From the NCBI RefSeq assembly GCF_002149015.1, contig NZ_NGFO01000016.1:1-64000 (forward strand): 64,000 bases of DNA. Reading direction: 5' to 3'. Numbering within the stretch: the stretch's first letter is position 1; each line of letters starts with the position of its first letter. The notes beneath the pieces were generated by a model. The model was not told where the DNA came from, did no database searches, and saw only the letters and a program-made list of their open reading frames with translations. Source of the stretch: Gordonia lacunae. GTDB lineage: Bacteria; Actinomycetota; Actinomycetes; Mycobacteriales; Mycobacteriaceae. The translations under genes were made by a program, and so were the position numbers. Of the stretch, positions 62,036 through 64,000 are shown piece after piece.

Positions 62036-63229
62036 ATGTTCAGAATCAAACTCCCCGTCGCCGCGGTGGCGTCCCTGGCCGTCGCCGCGGGCCTGCTGAC
62101 GGCGTGCTCGTCGGAGGACACCTCCGACACGATCAATGTCGGCTTCGTCGCGCCGCTGTCGTCGTCGCCGTCGGCGTTCCAGGATCCGGCACTGGCCGCC
62201 AAGGTCGCCGAGAAGGCCGTCAACGACCAGGGCGGCATCAACGGCAAGAAGCTCAACGTCATCGTGTACGACACCAAGGGCCAGCCGGCCAATGTCGTCG
62301 CGGGCGCGCGCAAGCTGGTGAACGAGGACAAGGTCGTTGCGTTCATCGGTGGGAACAGCAATGACGGCCTCGCCGAGATCGGCAAGCGGGCCGGCGTCGT
62401 GAACTGGTTCCCGATGGGTTGCGCCGCAGCCGATGTCGCCAACGAGCTGTCCATGATCGCCGCGCTCAACTGCGCGGGCGCGGGACAGGGTACCTACCTC
62501 GGCGGTACCCGATTCAAGCCGCGTAAGGCCGTCTACGTCGCCTTCGCCGGTAATACCCCGTACATCGAGAACGCGAAACTGGGTTACCGCAACGCCGGTG
62601 TGGACGATGTCGCCATCGTGGAGGTGCCGCCGGAGACAACGGATTTCGCGCCGATCATCGCGCAGGTCAAGGCGCAGAACCCCGACGTCTGGGGTGGCAT
62701 GATCTACACGCCCGAGAAGCTGACCTCGCTCATCCGGGCCGCGATCGACCAGAATCTGCGTATCCCGTTGGTACTCAGCAACAATGTGATGGAGGACGCG
62801 ACCATCGAGCTGGTCTCGCAATCGGGAATCCCGAACTCCGTGGCGCTCGAGAAGGGCGAGGACGCCGAACAGTTCCCCACCTGGAAGCAGTACGAGGAGC
62901 AACTCGCGAAGTACGACCCGCAGGGTGAGATCAAGACCCCGCACGACGGCAGTGTGACCACCGACTGGCTCGCGGTCTGGACCTTCGCCCAGGAGGCACG
63001 CAAGCTCGACGTCGTCAACGCCGAGACGTTCCGCGAGCACACCACCGGGCTGACCGACTTCCAGACCGATGTCCTGCACCCCATCGACTTCACGATCACC
63101 GACGGCCCGGTGCTGACCGCGCCGCGCCAGGCCAACCTGTGGGCCTTCCCGGGGCACATCGCCGGCGGGAAGATCGTCGTGGACAGCAAGGAGCCCTACA
63201 GCGCATTCCTGAAGACGCCGGTGAGCTGA
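62036..63229 (+). CDS. Substrate-binding lipoprotein of the Liv-type transporter
   Basis: A 397-residue periplasmic-binding-type protein. MFRIKLPVAAVASLAVAAGL ends in the lipobox LTAC, so it is anchored to the outer face of the membrane. The two lobes show INVGFVAPLSSSP, KAVNDQGGINGKKLNVIVYD, VVAFIGGNSNDGLAEIGKRA, DFAPIIAQVKAQNPDVWGGM and LSNNVMED, as in LivK/leucine-binding-like proteins of organic-compound uptake systems. It gives the transporter its specificity, which sequence does not reveal. It follows the ATPase gene by 49 bases and is followed by a terminator. Confidence 0.9.
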   Translation: MFRIKLPVAAVASLAVAAGLLTACSSEDTSDTINVGFVAPLSSSPSAFQDPALAAKVAEKAVNDQGGINGKKLNVIVYDTKGQPANVVAGARKLVNEDKVVAFIGGNSNDGLAEIGKRAGVVNWFPMGCAAADVANELSMIAALNCAGAGQGTYLGGTRFKPRKAVYVAFAGNTPYIENAKLGYRNAGVDDVAIVEVPPETTDFAPIIAQVKAQNPDVWGGMIYTPEKLTSLIRAAIDQNLRIPLVLSNNVMEDATIELVSQSGIPNSVALEKGEDAEQFPTWKQYEEQLAKYDPQGEIKTPHDGSVTTDWLAVWTFAQEARKLDVVNAETFREHTTGLTDFQTDVLHPIDFTITDGPVLTAPRQANLWAFPGHIAGGKIVVDSKEPYSAFLKTPVS

Positions 63230-63247
63230 GCGCGTAACGCGTCGAGG

Positions 63248-63292
63248 AGAGTGCGGGATTCGTATCGGAAAGCGATTCGCATCCCGCACTCT
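63248..63292. terminator. Hairpin terminator between convergent genes
   Basis: AGAGTGCGGGAT (63248-63259) and ATCCCGCACTCT (63281-63292) form a perfect 12-bp stem with a partly paired inner loop. It lies 18 bases past the binding-protein stop and can serve the convergent small membrane-protein gene as well. Confidence 0.8.
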
Positions 63293-63326
63293 GCCGTGAG
63301 GCCTTCCCCCGCTGTCACGCCGGGGC

Positions 63327-63533
63327 TCAGCTCAGCAGCAACCATCCGAATCGCAGGCAGAGCGCCGTGACACCGAGGACCGCGGTCGCGATCAGCCACC
63401 GCCGCGTGACTCGTTCGGCGCGCAGATGGTCGTCGCCCGGCCGCAGGTAGACGAACGCCGCAGCCAACGCGCACAAGGCGGCGCCGGCTCCGACGACGAT
63501 CACCAACGCCAGCATCAGCACACCACCCATCAT
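63327..63533 (-). CDS. Small membrane protein
   Basis: A 68-residue protein with two likely spans (MLALVIVVGAGAALCALAAA and LIATAVLGVTALCLRFGWLL) joined by a short charged loop. No motif. It could be a small membrane protein of the region, but it is barely long enough to be sure. Upstream on the same strand is the Rieske oxygenase gene, separated by a terminator. Confidence 0.5.
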   Translation of the reverse strand: MMGGVLMLALVIVVGAGAALCALAAAFVYLRPGDDHLRAERVTRRWLIATAVLGVTALCLRFGWLLLS

Positions 63534-63577
63534 GCCGATGGCTTCGCCATCGTGCCGTCGGTGAAGCTCTCCAGCGA

Positions 63578-63640
63578 GGGCCGCACAGTCGACGAATTCG
63601 GCCGCACAGTCGACGGATCGGGCCGCACGGTCGACGGCGC
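63578..63640. repeat. Three tandem ~21-bp repeats
   Basis: The unit GGCCGCACAGTCGACG occurs three times in a row with small changes (third copy GGCCGCACGGTCGACGG), each ending in a short variable spacer. It lies between the small membrane protein and the Rieske-gene terminator; no function is evident. Confidence 0.6.
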
Positions 63641-63649
63641 AGGCACGAA

Positions 63650-63687
63650 CTCGGCGCTGCGGCTTCTTCCGAAGTCGCAGCGCCGAG
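63650..63687 (-). terminator. Hairpin terminator of the Rieske oxygenase gene
   Basis: A 17-bp stem (63650-63666 with 63671-63687, one G·U pair) with a TTCC loop, 24 bases past the oxygenase stop on the minus strand. Confidence 0.8.
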
Positions 63688-63710
63688 TCGGGATCATCGA
63701 CGACGGGGGA

Positions 63711-64000
63711 TCAGTCGACGTCCTCGCCCACCCACTTGGCGAGCAGATGGTGCATGTGCCGGATCTTGAGTTCCTGGTACGCGGCCATCGGCAGGTACTT
63801 CTGGGTGGTGGTCTTCAGGCCCCGGTGCACCTTCGGCATGTTGTATGCGTCCTGATCGAACACACGGGCCGAACTGCCGAGGACGGTGGCGTCGATCCAG
63901 GTCTGTTCGGGCGTCAGCCACTGCACCTTCGCGGCCGGCGGGCGCGGCCCGGTGAACGGCGCGAGCAGGTAGACGTCCATGATCGAGGTGTTGTGGTCGT
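63711..64000 (-). CDS. Rieske aromatic ring-hydroxylating oxygenase alpha subunit, C-terminal part
   Basis: The 3' end of a gene entering from the right edge; the frame is open to 64000. The visible 96 residues (HNTSIMDVYLLAPF, then FDQDAYNMPKVHRGLKTTTQ, then YLPMAAYQELKIRHMHHLLA) match the C-terminal catalytic domain of Rieske-type oxygenase alpha subunits, where a conserved FDQDxxNxPxVxRGL segment follows the iron-binding core. The substrate cannot be told from the fragment. It may belong with the preceding monooxygenase/transport operon as a catabolic cluster, though on the opposite strand. Confidence 0.8.
   Translation of the reverse strand, partial: DHNTSIMDVYLLAPFTGPRPPAAKVQWLTPEQTWIDATVLGSSARVFDQDAYNMPKVHRGLKTTTQKYLPMAAYQELKIRHMHHLLAKWVGEDVD

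Noticed and set aside
61679-63289. A long minus-strand open frame opposite the binding protein
   Set aside because: The composition is that of an antisense shadow (Asp/Arg/Leu-rich) and the plus strand carries a clear family member.

Overview
The window is uniformly GC-rich (NNG/NNC codons throughout, many GTG starts, tight ATGA/GTGA overlaps). It carries gene order typical of mycolic-acid actinobacteria (Mycobacteriales): PadR regulator–inositol-3-phosphate synthase, DUF5318 protein–class A PBP–GT87-type membrane glycosyltransferase, then rpsF–ssb–rpsR–rplI–dnaB, as in the Rv0046c–Rv0058 stretch of M. tuberculosis. A member of Gordonia or a close relative fits best, but the genus is an inference from overall character, not a proven match.

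Region 1 (about 1–14481) is accessory in character. It has a sigma-70-like factor, a large minus-strand protein with two AbiEi-like halves and two C-terminal zinc sites, an LpqH-type lipoprotein, small unknown genes, an ATP-dependent DNA ligase, and a secreted HNH/Excalibur lipoprotein. A 3' tRNA-like fragment lies at 9881–9936. Next to it is the most unusual locus here: a four-gene minus-strand unit (Xre/MbcA-type antitoxin, RES-domain toxin, and two proteins made only of helicase-associated (HA) domains), with a third HA-only gene divergent from it. That gives nine HA domains and no helicase. The block ends at a degenerate IS3-family element with clear 28-bp terminal inverted repeats. The IS joins the last HA gene directly to the 3' two-thirds of an ltrA gene without a matching target duplication, so it marks a rearrangement junction.

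Region 2 (about 15200–24830) holds chromosomal metabolic and regulatory genes: a LysR regulator divergent from an SDR oxidoreductase with an NTF2-like partner, a TetR regulator, a UGT-like glycosyltransferase with a SnoaL-like protein and an Ag85-like secreted esterase, small membrane proteins, and two divergent HTH regulators.

Region 3 (24828–34794) is a tellurium-resistance-type (Ter) stress cluster. Five overlapping minus-strand genes encode a coiled-coil protein, a CitE-like protein, a phosphoribosyltransferase with TRSP-type C-terminus, a StiP/PELOTA-type phosphoribosyltransferase, and a HAD phosphatase. Divergent from these are three tandem AIM24-family genes, followed by a DUF475 (TerC-like) membrane protein and TerD.

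Region 4 (about 34976–51630) is conserved core: ino1 with its overlapping PadR gene, DUF5318, ponA-type PBP, two GT87-type membrane glycosyltransferases, the S6–SSB–S18–L9 operon, and dnaB. The dnaB gene is interrupted in its Walker A motif by a 276-residue class 3-type intein with an eroded endonuclease. A dispersed intergenic repeat occurs at about 32.85 kb and, with a 44-bp tandem duplication, at about 46.8 kb.

Region 5 (51772–64000) contains an MFS transporter, an F420/LLM oxidoreductase, an OsmC-like protein, and an unusual HTH–cupin regulator whose N-terminus resembles a KaiC/RecA domain without a Walker A lysine. A compact operon follows: DszA/NtaA-like flavin monooxygenase, DszC/acyl-CoA-dehydrogenase-like flavoenzyme, a fused LivH–LivM permease, two ABC ATPases and a lipoprotein binding protein. 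It looks like uptake and oxidation of an organosulfur or other small organic compound. The 3' end of a Rieske ring-hydroxylating oxygenase alpha subunit runs off the right edge.
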